From Chloroflexota bacterium (GTDB lineage Bacteria; Chloroflexota; Anaerolineae; Anaerolineales; Anaerolineaceae), in the NCBI GenBank assembly GCA_016838895.1, contig JAEKNU010000048.1, positions 1 to 35,261 of the forward strand: 35,261 nt of DNA. The letters are read 5' to 3'. Positions 1 through 7,832 of this stretch are shown piece by piece. Under the pieces are notes generated by a model, which saw nothing but the letters and a program-made list of their open reading frames with translations, was not told the DNA's origin and searched no databases. The translations under genes were made by a program, and so were the position numbers. Each line of letters opens with the position of its first letter. Position 1 is the stretch's first letter.

Positions 1-70
1 TTAACAGCCTATGATAAAAATTAATAGGCTTCAGTTCTTTTTCGTTTGCCCCGCTTTATTGAGATGATAC
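1..70. repeat. Left copy of 70-bp terminal inverted repeat
   Basis: Bases 1-70 are the exact reverse complement of 35190-35259. Similarity stops abruptly after base 70, two bases before the stop codon of the first gene. The repeat holds a small stem-loop, AGCCTAT paired with ATAGGCT around an 11-nt loop (about 8-30). Both copies point outward, so the window ends inside the same repeated sequence on each side. It may be the edge of an insertion sequence, of another multicopy locus, or an assembly-graph overlap. Confidence 0.9.
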
Positions 71-72
71 AA

Positions 73-900
73 TTATTCTTTGGTATTAAGGTTTTTGAAG
101 TAGAAACCAGTGAAAATCAATCCGATGAGACCCAGGGGAATGAAAACACTCAGCAAGCCTGTTTCTACTTCGATATTATTTAATGACCGAAATAATTGTC
201 CCAGGGCGATGGCGATACAAAGTGAATCGAATTTGATCAGCAACATTCCAGACAGTAGATCACCAAAGGCTTGTGTGCGGAAAAGTTTAAGCGCCGCTAT
301 AGTAAAGGCAGGTAAAACAATCACCAAATCAAAGACAAAGATTAAATGACCGCTGTCTACAATTCCCGTTTCAATAGTATTCATTACCTGTCCGAGCCAG
401 ATCATGGCAAAAATGAGTGTGATAAGAATGAAAAAGCCGCCAATCCAGCGCCGGGGCATCTTTTCCCCGACGGATTCCTGGAACCATTTGGCATCAATAC
501 CAGTCAATAATCCAATGATGGAGTACATCGACAAACTGGCAACGGCTACATACCCAAGGAAGAAGGCGTTATACACCTCGCCAAAGGCATAAATGCTATA
601 AACGTAAAGTTCATATGCCAGTACGCCCGTCCAGAGTGGGATTCCCCATATTCTTTCTTTTCGCACACCAGAAACAGCCACCACCAGCAAAGGGATACCC
701 AAAATCAGGGTGATTAAATCTTGTGCACGCGATTCTTGCACATATTTGGCTGGCGCAAAATTATCATATGTATTTACTCCAAATAAGCCGGTTCCTGCAG
801 TTACCAGTAGGAAGCCGATCAATATACTTGCCAGGGTGGTATATGTACGCATCCAGTTCTTTCTCTGGGAAGGAGTTTGAATTTCACGTAACATGTTCAC
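73..900 (-). CDS. Polytopic membrane protein of unknown function
   Basis: About 275 residues with roughly eight hydrophobic segments, for example ILIGFLLVTAGTGLF near the N-terminus and FIPLGLIGLIFTGFYF at the C-terminus. No catalytic or transport motif is recognisable, so no function is assigned. The frame stays open to an ATG at 954 that overlaps the stop of the 74-residue gene upstream by 11 nt but has no Shine-Dalgarno. I prefer GTG at 900 (or ATG at 894), because AGGAG lies 6 nt before the GTG. The gene probably forms a two-gene operon with the small gene at 944-1168. It ends two bases from the terminal inverted repeat, so any read-through transcript enters that repeat. Confidence 0.75.
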   Translation of the reverse strand: MNMLREIQTPSQRKNWMRTYTTLASILIGFLLVTAGTGLFGVNTYDNFAPAKYVQESRAQDLITLILGIPLLVVAVSGVRKERIWGIPLWTGVLAYELYVYSIYAFGEVYNAFFLGYVAVASLSMYSIIGLLTGIDAKWFQESVGEKMPRRWIGGFFILITLIFAMIWLGQVMNTIETGIVDSGHLIFVFDLVIVLPAFTIAALKLFRTQAFGDLLSGMLLIKFDSLCIAIALGQLFRSLNNIEVETGLLSVFIPLGLIGLIFTGFYFKNLNTKE

Positions 901-943
901 ATTTCTCTCCTGTACCGCTAGGCCTGACAGGTCTAGCAATTTG

Positions 944-1168
944 TTATGATTCATCGCTTTTTTGAGGTTGGAAGCTAATCAACTCAATACCCAGATTCTG
1001 CAGGCGATTGATCGTCCCGTACATTGCCGATTGATCAATAACTTGACCGGTCATCACCGTGATGGGCTGATCTTCAGGTGACATCGAATGATCAAAACTG
1101 AAACCAGGGAATATTTTCTCCCAGCGCGTATCCAGATGCCCTCGTAAAAATATTTTGTACTGTGTCAT
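944..1168 (-). CDS. Small conserved-type protein, 74 aa, unknown function
   Basis: A 74-residue soluble protein. Its layout matches a small-protein family I recall from Chloroflexota and cyanobacteria: an N-terminal strand with GHLDTRWEKIFPGFSF, then TVMTGQVIDQSAMYGTINRL, then a LGIELISF strand. The pattern is Gly-x-Leu-Asp-x-x-Trp, Thr-Gly-x-Val-x-Asp-Gln-(A/S)-A, then Leu-Gly-(I/L). No biochemical role is known to me. GAGGAG sits 6 nt before the ATG, so the start is secure. It is the first gene of a probable pair with the membrane protein downstream, and their ends overlap or nearly touch depending on that gene's start. Confidence 0.8.
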   Translation of the reverse strand: MTQYKIFLRGHLDTRWEKIFPGFSFDHSMSPEDQPITVMTGQVIDQSAMYGTINRLQNLGIELISFQPQKSDES

Positions 1169-1219
1169 TTGGGCTCCTCTCTTTTTTTGCGACCCATTCC
1201 AAATGGTTCAAGATCATGG

Positions 1220-1255
1220 ATGGAAAGCACCCTCCGTTTGGAGGGTGCTTTCCAT
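1220..1255 (-). terminator. Strong hairpin after the CocE-type hydrolase gene
   Basis: A perfect 16-bp stem (1220-1235 with 1240-1255) closes a 4-nt loop just past the stop of the hydrolase gene. No U-tract follows on either strand, so it is not a textbook intrinsic terminator. It may protect the mRNA 3' end or give partial termination before the 74-residue gene. Confidence 0.65.
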
Positions 1256-1263
1256 AACTCAGA

Positions 1264-3153
1264 TTATTTTTCTTTTACAGGTAATTCGATAGAAGAAGGG
1301 TAAACACTATTGCGCTGTACGGCCCATACAGGTGAACCCTGAGCTGGATATCGATCGAAAGTATCAACATCTGCACCAGCAATTGCGATACGAATACTAT
1401 GACCTGCCTCAATCAAGACTGATGTAGCATACAGATTCAAACTGATTTCAGTTACTTCCCCCGGGACCAGAGGAGCAGCGTCTGCTTTATTGAAACTGTG
1501 ATAGGGTCCAAGATGTACATAAGGCGCTGTTTGCTCTGAAACCTTATGATGTATCGCTCGCAAGATGCCTTCCGTAATGTAGGTTACCTTACCATCAGGG
1601 GCAACATCTTCCAGATAAATATGGAAGGCACAATCTTCAGTTGTTGAGGTCAGGTACAATTGGATCAATGGACTGCCCGCAATTTCTGTATCAACTGTCA
1701 ATGGCTCACTAGTATAGGTTAGCAATTTGGTATCTTCTTCGGCACGGTCGGCCCTGTAATCAATGGTTGTGCCCATTTGTGCATGCCAACGATTTGCAAG
1801 CCCGGTCGTGGTAGTGAAATCAACCTCATATTTATCGGCAACAGATTCATCTTCAGGAGCATCTTTGGACAGAACACCATGCTCAGCAAAGTACAAACGC
1901 TTTGTTTCAAACCCTTTCGGCGGCCAAATCGATGTAGTCTGCCACTCCCCACTATTCAGGGTGTAATAGGTAATTTGGGATTCTGTCTCAGGACAGGATT
2001 CATCTTTCAGGTAGCAATCAAAGAAATCCAACACCTGTGCCATCTGAGGTTTTACTATCTCACGATCTACTAGCTTGGTAGCCACATCAACCACTTCAAT
2101 GTGTTCAAAGTTGAAGGGATCAATACTTGCACTACCACCATGGTTCCAGGGGCCAATAATGACCTGTTGTGGATTGCTAAAGGTCAGGTAGCGACTCAAA
2201 GCACCATCCATGGTTGCTGCATCTAGCCAACTTACCCAAACCTGCATGGGTACTGCGTTTTGGTTAATACTGTCTTGCAAGGAATATGGGCTGGCATCAG
2301 CATAGGTCAAACCACTTTGCCCAAATTCATCATCCCGATATTCAATTTTTTTCATTGATTCAGCGATATTGGGATTATTATGTTCACTAATAGCCTGTTC
2401 AAGTAATTTACCACTTTTATCTTCATCTACAGATCTTGATAAATGGACATCATGATCAAGCATCGAATTAAATTCACTCCAATCATTTAGAAAACCCGTT
2501 GCCTGCAAACCGCCAGGTATACCTACACCTAACAATGGATCAAAATCATCAAAGCGCGGTGCAGTGGCCTGGAATGCTGGTTGCCCAGTACTTGCCATCA
2601 ATTCAGCGGTATTCCCCGGATAAGATGTACCCCATGCGCCCACTTTTCCATTTGACCAGGGTTGATCTGCAATCCAGGCGATCACTTCCCCATAATCTGC
2701 TACTTCATCAGGTGACCACTCGATTGGACGATTGCCAAAGGAAGCACCACTGCCACGCGCATCCACCAGCACAACAATGTAACCAGCTTCATTTGCCCAG
2801 GATATTTCCGGTTCCAGTCCCACATCTGATAAAAGTTTTTCATCAACCTGTCCCAATCGGATTATCATTTTGGATTTAAAATCAAGTTGTTGGGCCAAGG
2901 AAAACCCTCGGCTATAGCGGGTTGCAACAATCAATGTTGGCAGCTTTTCATTTGTTTTGTAATTTGCTGGCAGCCAATATTCAATGGCAATCTTTACACC
3001 ATCACGCATCACTAAATATTGTGATTGACTCCGTTCTAAACCACTTGGCGTTTTCACCTTACTCAGTTCAGGATAGCTCGCCACCCAAATCAGAAATGCA
3101 CTAACGCCAACAACGATACAAACTGCAATAATCAGTAATATTCTTTTCACCAT
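1264..3153 (-). CDS. CocE/NonD family alpha/beta hydrolase (X-Pro dipeptidyl-peptidase S15-like)
   Basis: A 629-residue serine hydrolase. An N-terminal hydrophobic helix (ILLIIAVCIVVGVSAFLIWV) predicts export or membrane anchoring. The S15-type fold shows VDARGSGAS and the nucleophile elbow GTSYPG (Ser about 177), with Asp in SWLDAATMDG (about 311) and His in GPWNHGG (about 338) completing the triad. The C-terminal third (AGSPLIQLYL, then SIRIAIAGADVDTFDRYP) is the jelly-roll domain of X-Pro peptidases and cocaine-esterase-like enzymes. Substrate cannot be told: relatives cleave Xaa-Pro peptides, acyl esters or beta-lactam acyl groups. The frame opens at GTG 3162, but AGGTGA 5 nt before ATG 3153 makes that the better start. 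It has its own upstream control region, next to a MalT-like regulator gene. Confidence 0.9.
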   Translation of the reverse strand: MVKRILLIIAVCIVVGVSAFLIWVASYPELSKVKTPSGLERSQSQYLVMRDGVKIAIEYWLPANYKTNEKLPTLIVATRYSRGFSLAQQLDFKSKMIIRLGQVDEKLLSDVGLEPEISWANEAGYIVVLVDARGSGASFGNRPIEWSPDEVADYGEVIAWIADQPWSNGKVGAWGTSYPGNTAELMASTGQPAFQATAPRFDDFDPLLGVGIPGGLQATGFLNDWSEFNSMLDHDVHLSRSVDEDKSGKLLEQAISEHNNPNIAESMKKIEYRDDEFGQSGLTYADASPYSLQDSINQNAVPMQVWVSWLDAATMDGALSRYLTFSNPQQVIIGPWNHGGSASIDPFNFEHIEVVDVATKLVDREIVKPQMAQVLDFFDCYLKDESCPETESQITYYTLNSGEWQTTSIWPPKGFETKRLYFAEHGVLSKDAPEDESVADKYEVDFTTTTGLANRWHAQMGTTIDYRADRAEEDTKLLTYTSEPLTVDTEIAGSPLIQLYLTSTTEDCAFHIYLEDVAPDGKVTYITEGILRAIHHKVSEQTAPYVHLGPYHSFNKADAAPLVPGEVTEISLNLYATSVLIEAGHSIRIAIAGADVDTFDRYPAQGSPVWAVQRNSVYPSSIELPVKEK

Positions 3154-3193
3154 CTTACTCACCTCAATTTGTTTACTAGTATTTGATACTTGA

Positions 3194-3251
3194 ACTATAC
3201 AAATTGCATGGACGGTAAATCACCATCCAAAAGGATGGTGGCTTGGATGGT
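3194..3251 (-). promoter_or_regulatory. Four-box GGATGGT array and -10 box upstream of the hydrolase
   Basis: On the plus strand four 7-bp boxes begin at 3210 (GGACGGT), 3222 (ACCATCC, inverted), 3233 (GGATGGT) and 3245 (GGATGGT), so they recur every 11-12 bp on about one face of the helix. A possible -10, TATAGT read on the minus strand (3194-3199), lies just downstream, without a good -35. MalT is known to bind GGA(T/G)GA-type boxes, and a MalT-like regulator is encoded next door, so an activator site is plausible. The boxes can also pair with each other as alternative RNA hairpins. Confidence 0.5.
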
Positions 3252-3253
3252 AT

Positions 3254-3285
3254 AAAAAAGCTGCTGCATAGTAATCATGCAACAG
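3254..3285 (-). terminator. Intrinsic terminator of the MalT-like regulator gene
   Basis: Read on the minus strand, a 10-bp stem (GCTGTTGCAT with ATGCAGCAGC, one G-U pair, 3260-3285) is followed directly by six U residues. It begins about 20 nt after the regulator's stop codon. Confidence 0.85.
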
Positions 3286-3305
3286 CCGGATAATAAAAAA
3301 AACAC

Positions 3306-5960
3306 TTACAAGATATTGAGTTCCCTAACTTGTGCCACAGCTTCGCCCCTGCTTTTTACCCCCAATTTCATATAGATTTGGCTGGCGTACCAGCGAATCG
3401 TATTTACTGATAGGTACAACACATCACTGATTTCACGGTTCGACTTGCCTGTCGCCATTAATTGTATAATTTCAATTTCCCGCTCATTTAAAGGTTCAAT
3501 AAGAAGTGTATCCTGCTCAATTACGCTATATGTAATTTGATTCGAGCAGACCATTAATAATTCATCCCGAAATGTGGATTGCGGCACATTCGGTAAACAA
3601 GCTTCAATCAATGATCTTTCATCCAAAAACGGACGGATAAATCTTTCATCAGCGGCCATACAAACAGCCTCTGTTAATACTTCTATTGCATCATTCTTCT
3701 TATCCAGTAAATACAGACATACATATTTGAGCACTAGTAAATCCAGTAGACGGCCCATGCGGCCGCAGGATTTATCCCTTTTAATGAGTAGATCAATTCG
3801 TTCAAGCGCTTCTGTTGCTTTCCCCATTTTAACCAAAGTACGGAATAATCCCGGACATTCCGGAAAGCGCTCATAGCCAATATCACAGGATTCATCAATC
3901 AAATCAGAACGTGACACCCATTGTATTGCTTTATCAATCTCTCCCCGAGAGAGATATAATCGGCAATACATCCCCCCAACCAGATTCTCTGCCCAAGGAG
4001 AAATTTTTCCAGCTACTTCTTGAGCCTCTGCCAGAGTCGCTTCCGCTTTGGAATATTCCCCCCGTAAGCGGTAGGTTTCCGCCAATTCGAGTAGACCAAT
4101 GCCCAATGCCTCCCCCTGAAACCATTCACGACATAATCGGACACCACGTTTGATTTGAGTTAATGCCGAATCCAACTCATTGCGCTCACGAGCGATGACC
4201 CCGGTTTCAAAGATAGCGAAACCAGTATATGGAAGTTCCTGTGTACCGGTAATTTCTTCAGCTAAATTCAGTAATGCCTGATACATCTCCAAGGCTTCAG
4301 TCAGATGGCCTTCATCTCGCAGGATTTCCCCCATACTGCAGAAACTAAATGTCGCCAAAGAAAGACTTTTGATTTCTTTTGAGAGGGCAATTGCTTTCTG
4401 TAATGTGATCTTGGCCAGTGCTAATTCCCCACTGTAATTTTGCGCATTACCCAAACAAATAATCGTTCGGGTTCTTAGTGTAATTTCTGTATCGGGTAAA
4501 TATGCCAATGCCTGATTTGCATATTCAATGGTGGTTTGATAATTGCCTTGCAAAAACAAAATATAAGCACGATGTGCACAAATATGTCCCTGGATAATTT
4601 TCGAATCTTTTCCTGAAAGGGTTTTGTGTAATCTCTCTACCTGATCCAACAAAGTTGAAGCAATATCCATTTTGCCAGACAGCACATAAACCCAAATCAG
4701 GTAAACACACAAATAAGGTCGTTGATTAATGACGCTTTCAGGCAACTGATTTATCCATTGCATTAATCGCATATGGTTTTCATTTTCAAGTATATTCGGG
4801 GCAATTTGCTCAATTAAATCAGCTGCGTGTTCAAAATCCTGAAGTTTAATCGCATAATGCAACGCGTCCCCTGGGTATTGATTCGCCGTAAACCAATCTA
4901 TCGCTTTTTTGTATAATGCTGGAATTATTTCAGGCTCATTCTCCTGCAAATAAAGAGATAAGAATTCAGAGAATAAATGATGATACCGGTACCAACGTCG
5001 TTCGTCATCCAGCGCAATGATAAATAGATTTTCTTGCTCAAGATGTCGCAATGTTTGTTGAGCATTGGATTCTTCAACTAGTTCATTGCATACCTCAGTG
5101 CAAAATCTTTCCAGAATACATGTGCGCCATAAGAAGCGTTGTATGGCTGCCGATTGCCTGGAAAGTATTTCCTCAACCAGATAATCAACCAGAAATCGAT
5201 GACTCCCAGAAAACGCCTCAATAAATGTCGATTTATTTTGCGCATTTTTTAGTGACAATGAAGCGAGCTGTATTCCTGCTATCCAGCCCTCGGTTCGTTT
5301 TGCTAATAATTCAATATCATGATCGTTCAGAGCATATGCCAAATCATGGCTGAAAAAATTTACTATTTCGTTTTTAGTAAACCGTAAAGATTCAGCCCTT
5401 ATTTCGGTTATTTGCCCCCGTACACGCAGCCGAGGGATTGAAATTGGAGGATCTACCCGCGTAACTATAACAAGATGACAATTGTGAGGCAGCCGATCAA
5501 TAAAAAATGCCAATGATTCATGAATGACTTCACTCTGTATCTCGTGATAATCATCTAAAACAAGACATAGAAAACCCGAATATGTGCATAAATCATTGAT
5601 CAGGGATATCAGAATGGTTTCAATCGGAGCCGATGTGCTAGCCTGTAACCCTGCCTGACAGGATATACCCAGCGATGGGACAATATTTTGAATTGCCCCA
5701 ACAACGTAAATCCAAAACTGGTGTAGCGAATTATCCCCATCATCCAAAGACAGCCAGGCAACATTTCGATGATCCTCTTTCTGCACCTGTTCGTTGATCC
5801 ATTCAGCTACCAGTGTTGTTTTGCCAAAACCGGCTGGTGCAGTGACAAGGGTTAATTTACCTGAGCGTCCACTGTTCAATTCGTCTATTAATTGAGTTCG
5901 TAAAACCATTCCGGATTGGATTTTCGGAATATGGAATTTCGTATTTAGGAGTGTTGACAT
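3306..5960 (-). CDS. MalT-like LuxR family ATP-dependent transcriptional regulator
   Basis: An 884-residue STAND-type regulator. Walker A is TAPAGFGKTTL (about 40-50) and Walker B is LVLDDYHE (133-140). A winged-helix stretch around TEGWIAGIQLASLSL follows, then a long superhelical TPR-like region (about 350-800). The C-terminal LuxR helix-turn-helix starts at LNEREIEIIQLMATGKSNRE and includes LYLSVNTIRWYASQIYMKLG. MalT-type proteins bind ATP plus a small inducer in the TPR sensor region, multimerise, and activate promoters through GGA(T/G)GA boxes; the inducer here is unknown. Length matches the family (about 900). There is no Shine-Dalgarno; a perfect TATAAT lies 7 nt before the ATG, so the mRNA may be leaderless. 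The likely target is the adjacent hydrolase gene. Confidence 0.93.
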   Translation of the reverse strand: MSTLLNTKFHIPKIQSGMVLRTQLIDELNSGRSGKLTLVTAPAGFGKTTLVAEWINEQVQKEDHRNVAWLSLDDGDNSLHQFWIYVVGAIQNIVPSLGISCQAGLQASTSAPIETILISLINDLCTYSGFLCLVLDDYHEIQSEVIHESLAFFIDRLPHNCHLVIVTRVDPPISIPRLRVRGQITEIRAESLRFTKNEIVNFFSHDLAYALNDHDIELLAKRTEGWIAGIQLASLSLKNAQNKSTFIEAFSGSHRFLVDYLVEEILSRQSAAIQRFLWRTCILERFCTEVCNELVEESNAQQTLRHLEQENLFIIALDDERRWYRYHHLFSEFLSLYLQENEPEIIPALYKKAIDWFTANQYPGDALHYAIKLQDFEHAADLIEQIAPNILENENHMRLMQWINQLPESVINQRPYLCVYLIWVYVLSGKMDIASTLLDQVERLHKTLSGKDSKIIQGHICAHRAYILFLQGNYQTTIEYANQALAYLPDTEITLRTRTIICLGNAQNYSGELALAKITLQKAIALSKEIKSLSLATFSFCSMGEILRDEGHLTEALEMYQALLNLAEEITGTQELPYTGFAIFETGVIARERNELDSALTQIKRGVRLCREWFQGEALGIGLLELAETYRLRGEYSKAEATLAEAQEVAGKISPWAENLVGGMYCRLYLSRGEIDKAIQWVSRSDLIDESCDIGYERFPECPGLFRTLVKMGKATEALERIDLLIKRDKSCGRMGRLLDLLVLKYVCLYLLDKKNDAIEVLTEAVCMAADERFIRPFLDERSLIEACLPNVPQSTFRDELLMVCSNQITYSVIEQDTLLIEPLNEREIEIIQLMATGKSNREISDVLYLSVNTIRWYASQIYMKLGVKSRGEAVAQVRELNIL

Positions 5961-5967
5961 CCTAAAT

Positions 5968-5973
5968 ATTATA
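5968..5973 (-). promoter_or_regulatory. -10 box 7 nt upstream of the regulator start codon
   Basis: TATAAT on the minus strand ends 7 nt before the ATG of the MalT-like regulator, which would place transcription start at or next to the A of the start codon. No convincing -35 is seen 16-18 nt upstream. Confidence 0.6.
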
Positions 5974-6066
5974 CAAGCAAAGAAACCTCAATAATAACAA
6001 TCAAAGCATTTAACTAGTTTCAATCCCAACTTTGAACAATAGAGCAGTTTATCAACAGCATTAAGT

Positions 6067-6115
6067 GTGTGCGGACGAAATCTCCTGTCTCCTTTCGGAA
6101 AACCACGTAACCTTT
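6067..6115 (-). repeat. Repeat R3, diverged copy of the R1/R2 structured element
   Basis: The plus-strand blocks GCGGACGAA, CTCCTGT, CCTTTCGG and ACCACGTAACCTT align in order with R1 and R2. The central hairpin is kept: on the minus strand TCC-GAAA-GGA, against CCC-TGAA-GGG in R2. The copy starts within about 10 nt of the acetyltransferase stop codon. No terminator follows it. Confidence 0.6.
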
Positions 6116-6121
6116 AGAAAT

Positions 6122-6760
6122 TCATTTGAGATATGATCGGATCGATATTGAGAAAATATCTTGAGAGTATTGATAAGCTTTTTCTTTCGGATCAAATTGT
6201 TGATCAAATTTTTCAACTGCTTCCTGATCAAAGATGTATACATCACTCATCTGATATTTCCATTGATGTCCTTCAAACGCTTTTTCTTCCAACGCAAGTG
6301 CGAGCATTCCGTATGGATATTCCCCGTTCATATCACTAATATTCAGATCTTTTCCATTCTTAAACCCATGTGTGCAGTAATTATGCGGATCACCAAAGAT
6401 CACCATCCCCTTAATACCATTTTCAATAAGCAATTTTTTTGTATAGTTAATCAATTGGGTGCCAATGCCTTGGCGTTGAACCTCAGGATGCACACACAGC
6501 GGACCAAAAGTTACAATATCCATTTCTTGTTCATTTTCATTAACCAATTTGGCTTTTGTATACATGATGTTACCAACAATTTTTCCATTGGTTACAGCAA
6601 CAAAATCAAGTTCCTTTATAAAGTCCGCATGAGTTCTCATGCGGTTCACTAAATAATGCTCATCACATCCTGGAAAATATAAATTCCAAAAGGCTTCCCT
6701 GGTTAATTCCTCAACTTCGCGAAAATCTTTTTCAGTTTCATTTCGAATTTCGATATTCAA
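6122..6760 (-). CDS. GNAT family N-acetyltransferase
   Basis: A 212-residue acyl-CoA-dependent acetyltransferase. The acetyl-CoA pyrophosphate loop is VHPEVQRQGIGTQLI (about residues 91-105), giving the Q/R-x-x-G-x-G/A motif; the preceding strand carries FGPLCV and a downstream strand carries GMVIFGDPHNYCTHGF. This YhbS-like arrangement acts on small molecules or protein N-termini, but the substrate is unknown. The start is TTG at 6760, with GGAGAA about 5-7 nt upstream. The gene stands alone on the minus strand with repeat R3 right after its stop and R1 about 210 nt upstream, so it may have arrived with the mobile or variable zone. An overlapping 61-residue frame at 6061-6246 is not credible. 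Confidence 0.88.
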   Translation of the reverse strand: MNIEIRNETEKDFREVEELTREAFWNLYFPGCDEHYLVNRMRTHADFIKELDFVAVTNGKIVGNIMYTKAKLVNENEQEMDIVTFGPLCVHPEVQRQGIGTQLINYTKKLLIENGIKGMVIFGDPHNYCTHGFKNGKDLNISDMNGEYPYGMLALALEEKAFEGHQWKYQMSDVYIFDQEAVEKFDQQFDPKEKAYQYSQDIFSISIRSYLK

Positions 6761-6968
6761 TCTGATTCTCCATATTCTTGTATTTTTACCCTGAAAGGAT
6801 CACTCTTTCTATTGGATATTCTTCTTTTCATTCGGATTTATTGTGTCAATTATACCCAGTCATACGTTGAAATCCATTTGATTCAGATAAGCATTACTTT
6901 CTCGCAGTGTATTGCTCTTTGCTATTCTTTATTATTTTATATCTGCTCACCTGAGGAATTTATAACTC
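6761..6968. other. AT-rich intergenic stretch without a recognisable gene
   Basis: About 200 bp, distinctly more AT-rich than its neighbours. A 65-codon plus-strand frame (6812-7009) is rich in Ile, Tyr, Cys and Leu, lacks a ribosome site, and runs into repeat R1, so I do not call it a gene. The acetyltransferase promoter must lie here but no clear -35/-10 pair is visible. Confidence 0.5.
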
Positions 6969-7085
6969 ATAAAAAAACAAAGAGTCATTATTTAATAGCT
7001 TTCCTGTAGGCACGGACGAAGCTCGCATGTGCCCTGCAGGATAAACCCACGACCTTTTCATCCCCTTCCGCGGACAAAGATGTAT
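6969..7085 (-). repeat. Repeat R1, structured element (possible ncRNA)
   Basis: Alignable with R2 (9327-9447) over about 117 bp in the same orientation, including an identical 14-base run GCGAGCTTCGTCCG on the minus strand. Conserved minus-strand features: AAGGTCGTGGGTTTA, a tetraloop hairpin (TCC-TGCA-GGG here), an outer GTGGG/CCTAC pairing, and a weak stem followed by T7 at the 3' end. The right boundary abuts a truncated glycoside-hydrolase-like frame. Confidence 0.7.
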
Positions 7086-7515
7086 TAATTACTACTTGAA
7101 CATAACGGATGTGACCCGTGAAAACTTAATTGCTATAAATTATTGTCTGTTGGTGAAGGGATGTTGTACCTATATCAATCTTGATTTCTCTTTCATGCCG
7201 GAATGGTTTCCAGAATGTGGGTTTCTGATTTGGGAGCCGGTTGGCGGTATCCCCTCATTGGTTAGTTCGTTGTGGCATTCCGATTGGGGTGTATATGCCC
7301 GCACTTACAGCAATGGTCTGGTGCTAGTCAATCCATCTAATGAGACACTGAAAGTGGATTTGGGACAAAGGTATCATCAGGCATTCCCAACCGGGAGCGG
7401 GATTGCTTCGGTTGACGTGGATGTCTCCGGGTGTGCAGTGGATTATTTACCGGTAACAGGCCTGAATTTGGGTGTGAATCGGGTGGTCATCCTGCTCAAT
7501 CAACTACCAGAATAA
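7084..7515 (+). pseudogene. C-terminal remnant of a glycoside-hydrolase-like protein
   Basis: About 140 codons starting directly at the edge of repeat R1. The translated pattern AINYCLLVKGCCTYINLDF, then PEWFPECGF, then YARTYSNGLVLVNPSNETLK and VDLGQRYHQ resembles the C-terminal end of putative GH-like proteins (a helix with YLLvkG, a WyPE motif, and an R-x-Y/F-x-N-G-x-V-L-V-N-P-S strand). The catalytic barrel that should precede it is absent, and there is no start codon with a ribosome site. I read it as a fragment cut off at 7085, followed by its original terminator. It could be a short expressed protein but that is unlikely. Confidence 0.6.
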
Positions 7516-7516
7516 C

Positions 7517-7548
7517 AAAATCCGGTACTGTTGTACCGGATTTTTCAT
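7517..7548 (+). terminator. Intrinsic terminator after the glycoside-hydrolase remnant
   Basis: A perfect 12-bp stem (7517-7528 with 7533-7544) with loop TGTT, ending in a T-run, two bases after the remnant's stop codon. Confidence 0.88.
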
Positions 7549-7582
7549 TTCCAAGTCAGTACTGAAATGGTACTGCGCCCCG

Positions 7583-7611
7583 ATGACAGCAGCACGAGTT
7601 TTAGCTATGCT
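7583..7611 (+). promoter_or_regulatory. Promoter with -10 box 6 nt from a start codon
   Basis: ATGACA (7583-7588), a 17-bp spacer, and TATGCT (7606-7611), which ends 6 nt before the ATG at 7618. There is no Shine-Dalgarno, so a transcript from it would be leaderless. Confidence 0.6.
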
Positions 7612-7617
7612 CTAAGT

Positions 7618-7830
7618 ATGAAAAGCATCCTGATTGTAGATGACCAGCCCTCTTTCCGCCATCAAGTGCGCCATTTATTGACCCTCGCCGGGATGGATGT
7701 CGTTGCCGATGCAGCGAACATCCCTGAAGCCAAAGAGATGGTGCAGCGTTTCCAACCCGATCTTTCTATGAACGATTTGATGCGCGGCTGGCTTTTCGAT
7801 CAGGAGGAAAATTACATTACTGGAGGTTGA
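7618..7830 (+). pseudogene. Truncated response-regulator receiver domain
   Basis: Starts MKSILIVDDQPSFRHQVRHL, the first strand and acidic pair of a receiver domain, then LAGMDVVADAANIPEAKEM and FQPDLSMNDLM, the strand carrying the phospho-acceptor Asp. Right after DLM, where LPG-x-x-G should follow, the sequence changes to RGWLFDQEENYITGG and stops. About half of the receiver domain and any output domain are missing. The promoter in front is intact. Its stop lies two bases before the lipoprotein start, so transcription from this promoter could drive the lipoprotein. The frame opens further upstream at 7531 but overlaps a terminator there. Confidence 0.75.
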
Positions 7831-7832
7831 AG

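Noticed and set aside
2499..2879. 126-codon plus-strand ORF within the hydrolase gene
   Set aside because: Antisense shadow of a well-supported S15-type coding region; His/Gln/Pro-rich with no ribosome site.
6061..6246. 61-codon minus-strand ORF overlapping the acetyltransferase end
   Set aside because: It overlaps a clear GNAT gene in another frame and runs into R3; no ribosome site and low-complexity Lys/Ile composition.
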